Origin: Gluconobacter cerinus
Lineage (GTDB): Bacteria; Pseudomonadota; Alphaproteobacteria; Acetobacterales; Acetobacteraceae
Length of the DNA stretch: 64,000 nucleotides
NCBI RefSeq assembly: GCF_002723935.1
Contig: NZ_BEWM01000004.1
Location: forward strand, 124,001-188,000
Direction of reading: 5' to 3'
Below the pieces are notes generated by a model that was not told the origin of the DNA, ran no database searches, and worked only from the letters and a program-made list of their open reading frames with translations. Each line of letters starts with the position of its first letter. The first letter of the stretch is position 1. Below are positions 33,863 to 43,931 of this stretch, in pieces. A program made the position numbers and the translations under genes.

Positions 33863-36800
33863 CTAAACCGTCGCCATAAGAGCTGCATTTCCGCCAGCAG
33901 CCGTCGTATTGGTGCTGCAGGCCCGCTCCTGAACCAGCCATTCCAGTGGGTAACGTCCGTCTGCGTCTGGTGTGTGCAGGCAGACTACCGGTCCGTCTTT
34001 ACGTTCCAGTGCTGCCAAGACCTGCTTGCGGTCTGTTGCATCGCCACTGCACAGCGCCACATCCACCTGAACGTTTGTTGAGAGTGGTAGGATAGAGTCT
34101 CCCAGGGCCGCAGGCGGTGGGGGCAAACGGCGCCAGATTTCCGCAGGGATCGCACAGGCATTCCCAGTGGACAGGGCATCTGTGATTTGCTGACACAGAT
34201 CCTCAAGTGTAGGCCCTGCACACAGCACGGTGCCTCGTGCTGTCAAAGTGTAAACGTTGTCTTCTCCGACAGGGCCGGGGAGGGAAAGGGTTGTTCCCAA
34301 AGGCGTTCCGGCAGGCACAACGGCTCTGAAGTCTGGTGCTATGGCCTTTAACCACTGCCCGGCAAAATTCAGGACAACTGGTAGGTCATGGTGCGCCAGA
34401 ACGCCCAGTTCAGGGCGTCGGGACAGAAGGCGGCGCAGGTAAAGCGGGCCACCTGCCTTCGGACCGGTTCCGGAAAGGCCATGCCCCCCAAACGGCTGAG
34501 ACCCGACTACAGCACCCACAAGGTTACGGTTGACGTAGATATTTCCCGCATCTGAGATGGCTTTAAGGTCTTCAATCGTACTGTCGATGCGTGAGTGAAC
34601 GCCGAAGGTCAGGGCATAACCGGTGTTGTTGATGGCTGCCATCAACTGCGAGCGCTCTTCGCGGCGATATCTGACGACATGCAGAACCGGCCCGAATACC
34701 TCGCGGCGCAGAGCTGACAAATTGTCGATTTCAATCAGGGTCGGCGGCACAAAGGTCCCGTTTGCGCACTCTTCAGAAATTGCAGACTGATGGATCGAAA
34801 AACCACGAGCGCGCATGTCTTCAATATGGCTGAGAATTCCGCTCTGAGCCTCTTCTGTGATGACCGGCCCGACATCTGTCTTCGGAAGAGCTGGATTTCC
34901 CGTGCGTAGTTCTGCCATCGCCCCTTTGAGCATCGTCAGAACACGATCCGCGCTATCGTTTTGCAGGCACAGTACCCGGAGTGCGCTGCATCGCTGCCCA
35001 GCACTGTCAAAGGCGGAAGATAGTACATCCCCGACGACCTGTTCGGACAGAGCTGAGCTGTCCACAACAAGCGCATTCTGGCCGCCCGTTTCCGCAATCA
35101 GAGGAATAGGTGTGCCATCCGCATTCAGGCGCCCGGCAAGCTGCTTTTGGATCAGTTTTGCGACTTCCGTCGAGCCCGTGAAAAGAACGCCAGTTATGCG
35201 GGGATCGGCGACGAGCGCCGCTCCGATTTCGCCGCCACCTAGCACAAGCTGTAAGGCTTCTGCTGGCACTCCGGCATCATGGAGAATGCGGATAGCTTCT
35301 TGCGCAATGAGAGGCGTTTCTTCCGCAGGTTTGGCGAGAACGCTGTTCCCGGCTGCCAGGGAAGCAGAAACCTGCCCCAGAAAAATGGCGAGAGGGAAGT
35401 TCCAAGGGCTAATGCAGACGACGGGACCCAGTGGCGCAGCATTTTCAGCAGTAAATTCACGGCGGATCTGGGCAGCATAATAGCGCAGGAAGTCTACAGC
35501 CTCGCGGATTTCAGACACCGCATTGGCAAGGGTCTTTCCGGCTTCCCGGATAATCAGTCCCATCAGTCTGGGCATGTCGTCTTCGAGGCTCTGAGCGGCC
35601 TTCTCCAGACATGTAGCGCGTTCGGAGACTGGTGTGTTCTTCCAGACATCAAAACCCGTTACGGCTTTGCTGATGACAGCCCCTACGCTTTCGACAGCCG
35701 TGGGTTTGATATACCCAATGACATCTGACTTGTCGGCAGGATTAACGACATCGTCCCCCACTGTTTCACCAAATGAGGCCTCCTTATTCAGGGCAACACC
35801 AAGTGTTTTCAGAGTGTTTTCGTCTGCAAGATCCAGCCCATGCGAGTTTTCACGCTCAGGCTGGAAAAGGTCGCTCGGCTGGCGCAGTGTGCTGGGGAGG
35901 GCATTGGCGGAGAGCGTGACGGGGTCGGTAATCAGCTCTTCCACCGACACTGCCGGATCCTGAATTCGGTTCACAAAGGACGAATTCGCGCCATTTTCCA
36001 GTAGGCGGCGTACGAGATAGGCCAAGAGCGTTTCATGCGTGCCCACAGGAGCATAGACGCGGACAGGCCGATTCAGCTTTTCCGGACCAACAACTTCTCT
36101 GTACAGCGTTTCTCCCATGCCGTGCAGGCATTGAAATTCATAGGACTCAGTCGTGAAATTCGGTCCTGCCAAGGCGTGAATGCTGGCCAAGGTCTGCGCG
36201 TTGTGCGTTGCAAACTGTGGGAAAATGGCGTCTGGAGCAGCCAGAAGCTTCTTGGCGCAGGCAATGTAGGAAATGTCGGTGTGGATCTTCTGCGTGAAGA
36301 GCGGAAAATCCTCCATCCCATCGACCTGGGCACGTTTGATTTCACTGTCCCAATAGGCACCCTTAACCAGCCGGACCATCAGGCGGTGATTTGTGCGACG
36401 TGCCAGATCAATCACCCAGTCGAGTACGAATGGTGCGCGCTTCTGATAAGCCTGAACAACGAAGCCAATGCCCTTCCAGTCTTTCAGGGCTGGGTCGAAA
36501 CAAAGCGTTTCCAGCAGGTCCAGAGAGAGCTCCAGCCGGTCTGTCTCTTCAGCATCGATGTTGAAGCCGATGTCATAGTGACAGGCAAGGCGCGCAAGTG
36601 CTGTCAGGCGAGGGCCCAACTCGGCGAGAACCCGTTCCCTCTGGAGGCGGCTATAGCGCGGGTGAAGTGCAGACAGCTTGACTGAAATACCCGGGCCTTG
36701 ATAGGCGCCAGCGCCTGCTGATGCCTGGCCAATGGCGTGAATAGCTGTTTCATAATCACGGTAATACCGATCAGCGTCCGCCATGGTCGTGGCAGCTTCT

Positions 36801-37432
36801 CCCAGCATGTCGTAGGAGTAACGGAATCCCTTTGCGACGAGGGGTTTGCTGTTTTCGAGCGCGTTCGCGATGGTTTGGCCGGTTACAAACTGCTCACCCA
36901 TCATGCGCATTGCCATATCGACGCCCTTGCGGATCACAGGCTCACCGCACCGTCCGATCAGGCGTTTGAGGCTTCCCGGCAGCGCTTTCGTCTCTTCGGT
37001 CGACAGGACCTTGCCTGAGACGACCAGTCCCCAGGTCGCCGCGTTTACGAACAGGGAAGACTTGCGACTGATGTGCTCATGCCACTGACCGTTCCCGATC
37101 TTGTCGCGAATGAGAGCGTCACGTGTAGGAAGGTCAGGGATACGAAGCAGGGCCTCCGCCAGGCACATCAGGGCGACACCCTCCTGAGAGGAGAGATCGT
37201 ATTCCTGCACCAGATCCTGAACGATGCCGCTACTGCGGCCTTGACGAAGAGCTTCGACCAAACGCCTTGCTGTCTGACGGGCGAGGGCAGCCTGATCGTC
37301 CTCAAGGCGAGCCTCACGCGAAAGCGCCGTCACCCGCGGGGCTTCCGCTACCCGGGTGTGGTCGGTGATGGCCTGACGTAGCGGAGACCGCGGCGGAACG
37401 ATGGCTGCAAGGGACGCGAAAGGTGAGGTCAT
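33863..37432 (-). CDS. putA: Bifunctional proline dehydrogenase / glutamate-semialdehyde dehydrogenase
   Basis: A 1189-residue trifunctional-size PutA without the N-terminal ribbon-helix-helix repressor domain, so it does not bind its own promoter as the E. coli protein does. The proline dehydrogenase barrel spans about residues 150-480 (RLMVRLVKGAYWDSEIK, FATHNAQT). The aldehyde dehydrogenase spans about 520-1020, with LFTGSTEVAK, ETGGQNALVV and the catalytic Cys815 in AGQRCSALR. The C-terminal tail matches long PutAs. It oxidises proline to glutamate using FAD and NAD+. ATG 37432 was preferred to the GTG at 37462; neither has a strong ribosome binding site. Divergent from an Lrp-type regulator. 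Confidence 0.93.
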   Translation of the reverse strand: MTSPFASLAAIVPPRSPLRQAITDHTRVAEAPRVTALSREARLEDDQAALARQTARRLVEALRQGRSSGIVQDLVQEYDLSSQEGVALMCLAEALLRIPDLPTRDALIRDKIGNGQWHEHISRKSSLFVNAATWGLVVSGKVLSTEETKALPGSLKRLIGRCGEPVIRKGVDMAMRMMGEQFVTGQTIANALENSKPLVAKGFRYSYDMLGEAATTMADADRYYRDYETAIHAIGQASAGAGAYQGPGISVKLSALHPRYSRLQRERVLAELGPRLTALARLACHYDIGFNIDAEETDRLELSLDLLETLCFDPALKDWKGIGFVVQAYQKRAPFVLDWVIDLARRTNHRLMVRLVKGAYWDSEIKRAQVDGMEDFPLFTQKIHTDISYIACAKKLLAAPDAIFPQFATHNAQTLASIHALAGPNFTTESYEFQCLHGMGETLYREVVGPEKLNRPVRVYAPVGTHETLLAYLVRRLLENGANSSFVNRIQDPAVSVEELITDPVTLSANALPSTLRQPSDLFQPERENSHGLDLADENTLKTLGVALNKEASFGETVGDDVVNPADKSDVIGYIKPTAVESVGAVISKAVTGFDVWKNTPVSERATCLEKAAQSLEDDMPRLMGLIIREAGKTLANAVSEIREAVDFLRYYAAQIRREFTAENAAPLGPVVCISPWNFPLAIFLGQVSASLAAGNSVLAKPAEETPLIAQEAIRILHDAGVPAEALQLVLGGGEIGAALVADPRITGVLFTGSTEVAKLIQKQLAGRLNADGTPIPLIAETGGQNALVVDSSALSEQVVGDVLSSAFDSAGQRCSALRVLCLQNDSADRVLTMLKGAMAELRTGNPALPKTDVGPVITEEAQSGILSHIEDMRARGFSIHQSAISEECANGTFVPPTLIEIDNLSALRREVFGPVLHVVRYRREERSQLMAAINNTGYALTFGVHSRIDSTIEDLKAISDAGNIYVNRNLVGAVVGSQPFGGHGLSGTGPKAGGPLYLRRLLSRRPELGVLAHHDLPVVLNFAGQWLKAIAPDFRAVVPAGTPLGTTLSLPGPVGEDNVYTLTARGTVLCAGPTLEDLCQQITDALSTGNACAIPAEIWRRLPPPPAALGDSILPLSTNVQVDVALCSGDATDRKQVLAALERKDGPVVCLHTPDADGRYPLEWLVQERACSTNTTAAGGNAALMATV

Positions 37433-37511
37433 GAGGATACCGCTGTTCTGATGGTCTCTCACAGATATTGAAACGTTTACGAAACAGGTGCTGGTATTTT
37501 AAGGGAGACGA

Positions 37512-37539
37512 CGAATTAAATTCGGTTTATCGAATTTAT
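37512..37539. promoter_or_regulatory. Candidate Lrp-type operator between putA and its regulator
   Basis: CGAATT-A-AATTCG (37512-37524) is a perfect palindrome with a one-base centre. A further half-site, CGAATTTAT, follows at 37531-37539. It lies in the 136-base AT-rich divergent region, closer to the regulator start. AT-rich palindromes are typical Lrp/AsnC binding sites; the assignment is inference. Confidence 0.45.
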
Positions 37540-37568
37540 GGAAAATTATATTTAGCAGGTGGTGCGAA

Positions 37569-38021
37569 GTGGATGACATAGATCGCAGAATTCTGAGGTT
37601 TCTTCAGAAGGATGGCCGCATCACGAACATTGATCTGTCACGGCAGATTCATCTGAGCCCGGCCGCTACGCTGGAGCGCGTCAAAAAGCTGGAGCAAAGC
37701 GGGGTAATCCGCGGTTATATGGCCCGTCTTGACCCTGAAACCGTCAATCTTGGGCTACTTGTTTTCATTCAGGTCACGCTGGATCGGACCAGTCCGGATA
37801 TTTTTGAAGCCTTCTCCAAAGCACTCAAAACCATTCCTCAGGTCAGCGAGTGTTATATGGTTGCGGGCGGGTTCGACTATCTGGTGAAGGCGCGGGTCAA
37901 GGACATGACCGCATATCGTAATTTTCTGGGGAAAACCCTGACCCGGCTCCCGGGAGTTCGGCAGACGCACACCTATACCGTCATGGAAGAGGTCAAGGCC
38001 GATCCCGAATTGCCGATCTGA
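37569..38021 (+). CDS. Lrp/AsnC family transcriptional regulator, probable PutR
   Basis: 150 residues. An N-terminal helix-turn-helix (DIDRRILRFLQKDGRITNIDLS, then LSPAATLERVKKLEQSGVI) is followed by the RAM ligand-binding domain (GFDYLVKARVKDMTAYRNF). The GTG start at 37569 follows a GGTGG-type ribosome binding site. Divergent arrangement with putA is the common PutR layout in Alphaproteobacteria, where the regulator activates putA in response to proline. Confidence 0.88.
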   Translation: MDDIDRRILRFLQKDGRITNIDLSRQIHLSPAATLERVKKLEQSGVIRGYMARLDPETVNLGLLVFIQVTLDRTSPDIFEAFSKALKTIPQVSECYMVAGGFDYLVKARVKDMTAYRNFLGKTLTRLPGVRQTHTYTVMEEVKADPELPI

Positions 38022-38088
38022 CGGCTATCTTTTTCCCAAGTGGACAGGATGACGGTATGAGGAACGTTACCTTACCTGTGTTCTAATA

Positions 38089-39036
38089 ATGGAGACGCTC
38101 CGCCAGATGATGACGCGCCTTTTCCCGGTCTGGGCCATTCTGGTCTCGCTGGCAGCCATCGTGCTTCCCGCGCCGTTCCTGAAACTGTTGCCGGTCATCA
38201 CACCGCTTCTCGCGTTCATCATGTTTACAATGGGTGTGTCTCTGACAGTGCAGGATTTTTCCCGCATTGCCCGGCGCCCTTATCCTGTTCTGGCAGGTGT
38301 AGGATTGCATTATTTCGTCATGCCTTTGGCGGCATGGGGGATTGCACATCTGCTCGATATGCCTCCCGGCTTAGCGACAGGCATGGTTCTTGTGGGCTGT
38401 GTCTCTAGCGGCACAGCCTCCAATGTGATGATTTTTCTCTCCAAAGGAGATGTTGCGCTGTCCGTCAGTATTAGTGCGCTGTCTACTTTGGTAGGAATTT
38501 TTGCAACACCATTACTGACACGGCTGTATGTTTCTGCGGGTGTCTCTGTTGATAGCTGGGGGCTGTTCCGAAGCATCATTACCATGGTTGCGTTACCGGT
38601 TTTTGCCGGTGTGATCGTCAACACGCTGTGGCATCGGACCATCCAGCGGATTGAGAGCGCCTTGCCACCCGTGGCCATGGTGTCCATTTTGCTGATCATT
38701 GGTTGCGTAGTCGCTGGCGCCGGTCCCTCCTTGGCTCAAGCAGGCCCCCTTTTGATCCTGGGCGTTATTCTGCATAACGCTATTGGTTTGTTGGGGGGAT
38801 ACTGGGGCGGCAGGCTTCTGGGCTTCGATGAGTCCGTCTGCCGAACGCTTGCGCTTGAAGTCGGGATGCAGAACTCGGCGCTCGCCGCAACTTTGGGCCG
38901 TCTTTACTTCTCACCCCTTGCAGCGCTGCCAGGAGCAGTCTTCTCCGTCTGGCACAATGTGTCCGGCTCCGTTCTGGCGGCATACTGGGCCGCGCGGCCT
39001 CTCAGTAAGGGCACGTCACGGATCAAGGCACCTTGA
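38089..39036 (+). CDS. BASS family (bile acid:sodium symporter type) transporter
   Basis: A 315-residue protein with about nine or ten membrane segments. [33 protein letters not shown] and [12 protein letters not shown] are signature segments of the BASS family (crossover helices and sodium-site region). The substrate is probably an organic anion such as a keto acid, but this cannot be read from the sequence. The last 14 bases overlap the LysR gene tail to tail. Confidence 0.87.
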   Translation: METLRQMMTRLFPVWAILVSLAAIVLPAPFLKLLPVITPLLAFIMFTMGVSLTVQDFSRIARRPYPVLAGVGLHYFVMPLAAWGIAHLLDMPPGLATGMVLVGCVSSGTASNVMIFLSKGDVALSVSISALSTLVGIFATPLLTRLYVSAGVSVDSWGLFRSIITMVALPVFAGVIVNTLWHRTIQRIESALPPVAMVSILLIIGCVVAGAGPSLAQAGPLLILGVILHNAIGLLGGYWGGRLLGFDESVCRTLALEVGMQNSALAATLGRLYFSPLAALPGAVFSVWHNVSGSVLAAYWAARPLSKGTSRIKAP

Positions 39037-39928
39037 GATAATCCTGTATTCGCGGAACCATGAAATCAAGAAAGGCACGCACTCGCGGTGGGCTCTGATG
39101 TCCTGCAGGGAAGAGGGCATGAATGTCTTCTTCGTCCTGTATCGTGGCATCACTCAGAACTTCAACCAAGCGGCCAGTCTTCAGGTCTTCACGAACATGA
39201 TATTCGCCAAGCCGTGCCAGGCCGACGCCTTGCAGGGCCATACGCCTTACCGTTTCACCATTATTCGCCAGAAGGGGGCCATGCACGCGCCGGTCAATCA
39301 GCCGTCCTTTTTCCTGAAATGGCCACACAGGGGTTGTGCGCTGGAAGTTGAACCCAAGGCATTGATGGCTGTCTAAATCCGCAACGGTCTGAGGCGTTCC
39401 GTGTCGTTCAAGATAGGTGGGTGAGGCTACAATCCTGCGTGGCACCGCTCTCAGGTGACGGACTGTGAGGCCTGAATCCTGCAGTCGGCCGACACGGAAG
39501 GCGACGTCTGTCCGGTCAAGGTAAAGGTCCGTTACGTCGTCAGAAAGTGAGAGATCAATCAGGATTTCTGGATAGGCATTCCAGAACGCGGGGAGGAATG
39601 GCTCCAGTCCAAGGGTGCCGAACGCAACGGATGCATTGACCCGGACCGTCCCTCTGGGCTGCATGGTTCCCGTTGTGAGGCTGCGTTCAATATCATCGAG
39701 ATCAGCTATCAGGCTGACAGCGCGCGTATAATAGGTCTGTCCCTCCTGCGTTACGGAAAGGCGGCGGGTCGAGCGTTCGATCAGGCGGACACCCAGACGG
39801 GCTTCAATTCTGGCGATGAGCTTGCTGACGGTTGACGGCGTCATGACCAGCAGCCGGGCGGCTTCCGAGAAACTGCCGCTTTCGACTACCCGTAGAAAAA
39901 CCTGCATTTCGCCAACGCGATTGTCCAT
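39023..39928 (-). CDS. LysR family transcriptional regulator
   Basis: 301 residues. The N-terminal winged helix ([39 protein letters not shown]) and the LysR substrate-binding domain ([12 protein letters not shown] onward) are clear. The frame extends upstream to 39994; ATG 39928 was chosen because the family starts within a few residues of the helix-turn-helix. It faces the BASS gene, so a regulatory link is possible but not shown by a shared promoter. Confidence 0.87.
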   Translation of the reverse strand: MDNRVGEMQVFLRVVESGSFSEAARLLVMTPSTVSKLIARIEARLGVRLIERSTRRLSVTQEGQTYYTRAVSLIADLDDIERSLTTGTMQPRGTVRVNASVAFGTLGLEPFLPAFWNAYPEILIDLSLSDDVTDLYLDRTDVAFRVGRLQDSGLTVRHLRAVPRRIVASPTYLERHGTPQTVADLDSHQCLGFNFQRTTPVWPFQEKGRLIDRRVHGPLLANNGETVRRMALQGVGLARLGEYHVREDLKTGRLVEVLSDATIQDEEDIHALFPAGHQSPPRVRAFLDFMVPRIQDYLKVP

Positions 39929-40087
39929 CTCGATCTCATTTATGAACGGGTTGCAGGGACTTTCTTCAAAGCGCGCAAATTTTAAGGCGTGCATGATGCC
40001 AAGCGTGGATTGTTACCTGCTTGAAGAAGGCCGCTGGAAATGTTCTTCGCTACGCAGCGGATCAGGAAATTTCCACAATATATCGTT

Positions 40088-40129
40088 TAAAATCAAAATT
40101 CAGGCGACTCTTTCTCCGAGCCGCCTGAA
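40088..40129 (-). terminator. Rho-independent terminator after the M28 peptidase gene
   Basis: Read on the minus strand, TTCAGGCG and CGCCTGAA (40129-40122 and 40106-40099) form a stem extended by four more pairs with one wobble. TTTTGATTTT follows. It begins nine bases after the peptidase stop. Confidence 0.85.
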
Positions 40130-40137
40130 CCTGAAGT

Positions 40138-41856
40138 TTAGTGAGCCGAACGAACGTCGTTGCTCTTTTCGCGGATAGCCCGGAACTCGGAGCCACCTTT
40201 CCACGTGGGCCAATCATGCGAGAAGGCCGCATTATATCCGACCTGGCGGACAACATCGACGTCCTGCGCCGCACCTCGGACGTCCCAGTCAGGGCTCCAG
40301 GCATCGCAGGCCTGATGATAGCAGGCCATATACGCCGTCAGCCATTTGCTGCCTGCGGCTGTTCCACCCTGAAGAAGATCGAACGGGCCAGCCATATCCA
40401 TAACCGCGAGAACGGGCACGCCAGCCCGAGCGAAGGGCAGATGGTCCGCACGGTAGAAGGCTCCGCGCTCCGGCATGGCTTCCGGCTGGGTTGTACGGCC
40501 CTGCTTAAGGGCTGCGGCTGCGAAATCGTCCTGCAGAGTGTCCTGTCCAGCGCCGATAATGAAGGCATTATGAGCGGGGCCTGCCATCTGAAGCACATCC
40601 ATCGTCAGGTTGGCCGCAGTCTTGTCCAGTGGCGCCAGCGGATGGGCGACATACCAGCTCGATCCCAGAAGACCGCGCTCTTCACCGGTCCAGGATGCAA
40701 AACTGACAGTCCGTTTTGGCTTTGGCCCGTTCTTGAAAGCCCGTGCGATTTCCAGAACGGCTGCAATACCAGAGCCATCATCAATGGCACCACGTCGAAT
40801 AACGGTCTTGCCAGAGGCATCGGTGCTTTTGCCAAACGCATCCCAGTGCGCGCCGAACATCACAGTTTCGTCGGGATAATCCGTACCCGTGATCTTGCCG
40901 ATGACGTTCTGGCTCTGGAGGTGATCGACCTTGACCGGCATGTCCACTGAAAGCGTCGTGTCATGAATGTTGACCGGATGGAAATCCGGCGAACGCGCCT
41001 GACGACGCAGACGGTTCAGATCCAGCCCGGCGCGCGCAAACAATGTTTTGGCTGCATTGCCTTCGATCCAGCCGATCATCGGTACGGACTTCAGATCCTT
41101 ATCGTCGTGAAGGATGTCATACTCTTCACCCTGAGGTGCGACGACCGTGCTCCAGGGATAGGATGCGCCCGGAGTGTCATGAATGATCAGCGCTCCAGCT
41201 GCACCGCGACGGGCTGCTTCTTCGAACTTGTACGTCCAGCGACCGTAATACGTCATGGTCTTGCCGCCAAAGCGGCCAGCAACAGGCTCCTCTGGTCCAG
41301 CATCGAAATCAGGATCATTCACCAGGAAGACCGCAATCTTGCCGTGTAGATCAACTTGCTTGAAGTCATTCCAGCGACGTTCCGGCGCCGTCACACCATA
41401 GCCCACGAAAACCAGAGGGATGTTTGACAGCTGAAGGCGTTCGATCGGCTGGAGCGTCGACATGACGATATCTGTCAGCTGATGAAGCGGCAGAGCAGCC
41501 TGACCCCGTGTCTTGATCGTGGCGATTGCTTTCGGATCAGGGCGGGTACGGATCATGGGGACATTCTGCGTCCATCCGCCATTTTCGCCGCCAGGTTCCA
41601 GTCCAAGCTTCTGGTACTGATCAACCAGCCACTTGACTGTGACGGCCTCACCCGGGGTGCCAGGGGCGCGTCCCTCAAATGAGTCGGAAGCCAGAACCCG
41701 CATTGTCTCCGACATCCGAGCCGGGTCGATAGGGCCGGAGGCGCCTGCGTCAGACGCTGCATGGGCCCCGGAAACGCCGATTGCGAGCGGAGCTATCGCG
41801 AAAGCGGCAAGAGCGGTAGCCAATTTCAGGCGGTTTCGAAGGAAAGATTTGTGCAT
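40138..41856 (-). CDS. M28 family metallopeptidase, exported
   Basis: About 572 residues with a Sec signal peptide (cleavage after GAHA). A protease-associated domain segment (GAAGALIIHDTPGASYP) interrupts the fold, as in PA-domain M28 enzymes. Zinc and catalytic residues are visible in FGAHWDAFG, GAIDDGSGIA and SWTGEERGLLGS. It probably acts as a periplasmic aminopeptidase. Three ATGs lie close together; 41856 has GAGG five bases upstream and was preferred over 41859 and 41877. Confidence 0.87.
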   Translation of the reverse strand: MHKSFLRNRLKLATALAAFAIAPLAIGVSGAHAASDAGASGPIDPARMSETMRVLASDSFEGRAPGTPGEAVTVKWLVDQYQKLGLEPGGENGGWTQNVPMIRTRPDPKAIATIKTRGQAALPLHQLTDIVMSTLQPIERLQLSNIPLVFVGYGVTAPERRWNDFKQVDLHGKIAVFLVNDPDFDAGPEEPVAGRFGGKTMTYYGRWTYKFEEAARRGAAGALIIHDTPGASYPWSTVVAPQGEEYDILHDDKDLKSVPMIGWIEGNAAKTLFARAGLDLNRLRRQARSPDFHPVNIHDTTLSVDMPVKVDHLQSQNVIGKITGTDYPDETVMFGAHWDAFGKSTDASGKTVIRRGAIDDGSGIAAVLEIARAFKNGPKPKRTVSFASWTGEERGLLGSSWYVAHPLAPLDKTAANLTMDVLQMAGPAHNAFIIGAGQDTLQDDFAAAALKQGRTTQPEAMPERGAFYRADHLPFARAGVPVLAVMDMAGPFDLLQGGTAAGSKWLTAYMACYHQACDAWSPDWDVRGAAQDVDVVRQVGYNAAFSHDWPTWKGGSEFRAIREKSNDVRSAH

Positions 41857-41995
41857 CATGTCCTCAGTCTTTGTCATAACGCGTGTCTGATGAGATGAGG
41901 CACACCTTACACATCGGATTGCTGATCAGGAAATGGCATAAAATCATCGGAGTGGCTGGTTGACGGAAAACGCGTGGCACCCCCATCTACGATTA

Positions 41996-42547
41996 ATGAC
42001 CACTCTCACCATTCCGGTTCTCCTGTCCCGCCATCCCCCCGTTGAGGGGAGTGAAGGCCTTTGTTATGGGCGAAAGGAAATGGAGCTCAGAGCGGGGTGG
42101 GAGGCCCAGGCCGCTGGTCTGCTGACCCTCGCAAGGGGCGCCGGTTGTTCAGTCATCTACACGTCACCATCGGCCCGGTGTCTGTCTGTCGCGCGAAGAC
42201 TTGAGGCGCAGACCGGGTGGCCGCTGCGTTTGGATGACCGGTTACTGGAGCTAAATTTTGGCCAGTGGGAAGGGCTATCCTGGAATGTTGTGCCGCGTGT
42301 GGCTCTCGATAGCTGGGCCGAAGATCCAGAAGGGTTTTCTCCCCCAAAAGGTGAAAGTGGGCGAGCGCTACAGGAGCGTGTGCAGTCTTTCTGGGTAGAC
42401 CTCGTTCATGCCGGAGAGGCCGCATTAGTCATTTCGCACGGCGGCCCACTTCGTCTCCTTGATGGGCTTGCCAAAGGAGAAAGGGCGAACCTGCTAGCAC
42501 CTTCAATGCCGCAGGGCAGCAGCAGGCTCCATTACGTCAGCGTTTGA
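41996..42547 (+). CDS. cobC: Histidine phosphatase family protein, probable alpha-ribazole phosphatase
   Basis: A 183-residue phosphatase. The catalytic histidine motif reads LLSRHPPVEG (RHP instead of the usual RHG), followed by YTSPSARCLSVARRL and the second His in VISHGGPLRLL. The cobalamin context suggests it dephosphorylates alpha-ribazole 5'-phosphate or adenosylcobalamin 5'-phosphate in the lower-ligand branch. A TTG start at 41960 with GGAG upstream is the alternative. Its 3' end overlaps bluB tail to tail by 11 bases. Confidence 0.75.
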   Translation: MTTLTIPVLLSRHPPVEGSEGLCYGRKEMELRAGWEAQAAGLLTLARGAGCSVIYTSPSARCLSVARRLEAQTGWPLRLDDRLLELNFGQWEGLSWNVVPRVALDSWAEDPEGFSPPKGESGRALQERVQSFWVDLVHAGEAALVISHGGPLRLLDGLAKGERANLLAPSMPQGSSRLHYVSV

Positions 42548-43175
42548 TCCACTCACGTCGGTCCGGGTTTCTTGTTTCCCAGCCCATGCGCTCCAGTTCT
42601 GGCGTTTTGGCATGGGCTGCAGGATATCCGATGCAAAGATACGCGATAAGGTTCCATCCCGGCTCGGCATCGAGAAGGTCTGACACGTGCTCGGGCTCAA
42701 GAATTGAGACCCAGCCCAGTCCAACACCTGCCGCCGTTGCAGCCAGCCAAAACGTATGGATAGCCATCACAGCGGACCACGTCGTTGTTTCCGGCATGGT
42801 CGCACGTCCAAGACCATGCCCTTGATCCGGGAATGTTTCGCAGAAGACCGCGACATGATGCGGGGCATCATCTAATCCGGCCAGTTTGAGCGTCGCATAG
42901 GAAGCTGCTTGTTCGCCTTCATATCCCTGAAGGGCTTCCTGGTTACAGGTTTCGAAGCTCTTCCGAACGGCTGCTTTTCGCTCTGGGTTTTCAACGAGCA
43001 CGAAGCGCCAGGGCTCACTCAAACCAACGGAAGGCGCCAAAGTCGATGCATGCAGGAGATCGTTCAGAACCGATGCGGGCAGAGGATCACGTTGAAAATG
43101 TCGCGCATCCCGACGCCATGTGAAAAGGCGCTCCAGATCTTTTCTGAAATCGTCTGAAAAGGCTGGTGCCGTCAT
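42537..43175 (-). CDS. bluB: 5,6-dimethylbenzimidazole synthase
   Basis: A 212-residue flavin-destructase of the nitroreductase fold that converts FMNH2 to the lower ligand base of cobalamin. RRDARHFQRDPLP, APSVGLSEPWRFVLV, GLGWVSILEP and LCIGYP are typical of BluB. It lies three bases after cbtA in an operon governed by a cobalamin riboswitch, so the cell makes its own lower ligand and shuts the gene off when cobalamin is plentiful. Confidence 0.93.
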   Translation of the reverse strand: MTAPAFSDDFRKDLERLFTWRRDARHFQRDPLPASVLNDLLHASTLAPSVGLSEPWRFVLVENPERKAAVRKSFETCNQEALQGYEGEQAASYATLKLAGLDDAPHHVAVFCETFPDQGHGLGRATMPETTTWSAVMAIHTFWLAATAAGVGLGWVSILEPEHVSDLLDAEPGWNLIAYLCIGYPAAHAKTPELERMGWETRNPDRREWIKR

Positions 43176-43178
43176 GGT

Positions 43179-43916
43179 TTATCCGTTGCGTGCAAAAGGT
43201 TTGTCAGCGCCCGCCGTCAGGACACGGGATGCCAGAGGCCCGAAGAGCAGTCCGATCGTAGCCCACAGAACGATCTGCATCCCCAAGGCTGCCTCGCGGA
43301 AACGCCAGAGCACGGTTGCCGGGAAATCTGTTGGAACTTCATTGATATCAGGCATACCGGCTTGTACGGCGGCCACCAGAATGATGAAAACACCAAGAGA
43401 GGCTAGCACGCCGTTCCAATGACCCAGGCGCCGGATGAGTGGTCGGCTGACCATATAGGATGCCGCTGCCGCGCAAAGCGACAGAGCGATCATACCGAAA
43501 TAGGCGCCGGTTCGTAGGCCAATGGTCGATGGAAGGCCAACGGCAGGGGGATTGGGAGCATATTTCAGGTCTGGCACCAGCACGAACACAACAAATGCTG
43601 CAGCTGCCAGAAGTGCTGATAAGGCCCGCGGCGAAAAGCGGCCTACGCGACCATATGCAAAAGCAAAAATAGTCGCGAAGATGCCGCCGTAAGCCGCGCC
43701 ATACATAACGGCAGCGGTGAGAAGCCCGAAAGACGCCTGTATGCTTCGGCTGATAATTTCCGGTTCAGGCGGCTCGCCAGCAGCAAGGTCTTTCGCGCTC
43801 TCGAATGCAATCGCAAGATTGACCTGCGGCTCTCCAAAAAAACGCGCAAACACGAACGCAAGCAATGCGGCAGCAATCCCGGCAATCATGCCGCGGCTCA
43901 AAAGACGACCTGTCAT
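43179..43916 (-). CDS. cbtA: Cobalt transporter subunit CbtA
   Basis: A 245-residue membrane protein with about five or six hydrophobic segments and the histidine-poor CbtA layout. The start (LLSRGMIAGIAAALLAFVFARFFGEP) and FGLLTAAVMYGAAYGGIFA are typical. It lies directly after cbtB and under the same riboswitch; together they form a predicted cobalt importer. Confidence 0.87.
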   Translation of the reverse strand: MTGRLLSRGMIAGIAAALLAFVFARFFGEPQVNLAIAFESAKDLAAGEPPEPEIISRSIQASFGLLTAAVMYGAAYGGIFATIFAFAYGRVGRFSPRALSALLAAAAFVVFVLVPDLKYAPNPPAVGLPSTIGLRTGAYFGMIALSLCAAAASYMVSRPLIRRLGHWNGVLASLGVFIILVAAVQAGMPDINEVPTDFPATVLWRFREAALGMQIVLWATIGLLFGPLASRVLTAGADKPFARNG

Positions 43917-43931
43917 GAAACTATGCTGCGT

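Noticed and set aside
33682-33888. 68-codon minus-strand frame between putA and the aminopeptidase gene
   Set aside because: It overlaps the end of putA and has no recognisable features.
34857-35480. 207-codon plus-strand frame inside putA
   Set aside because: It is antisense to the conserved aldehyde dehydrogenase domain and reads as a low-complexity shadow.
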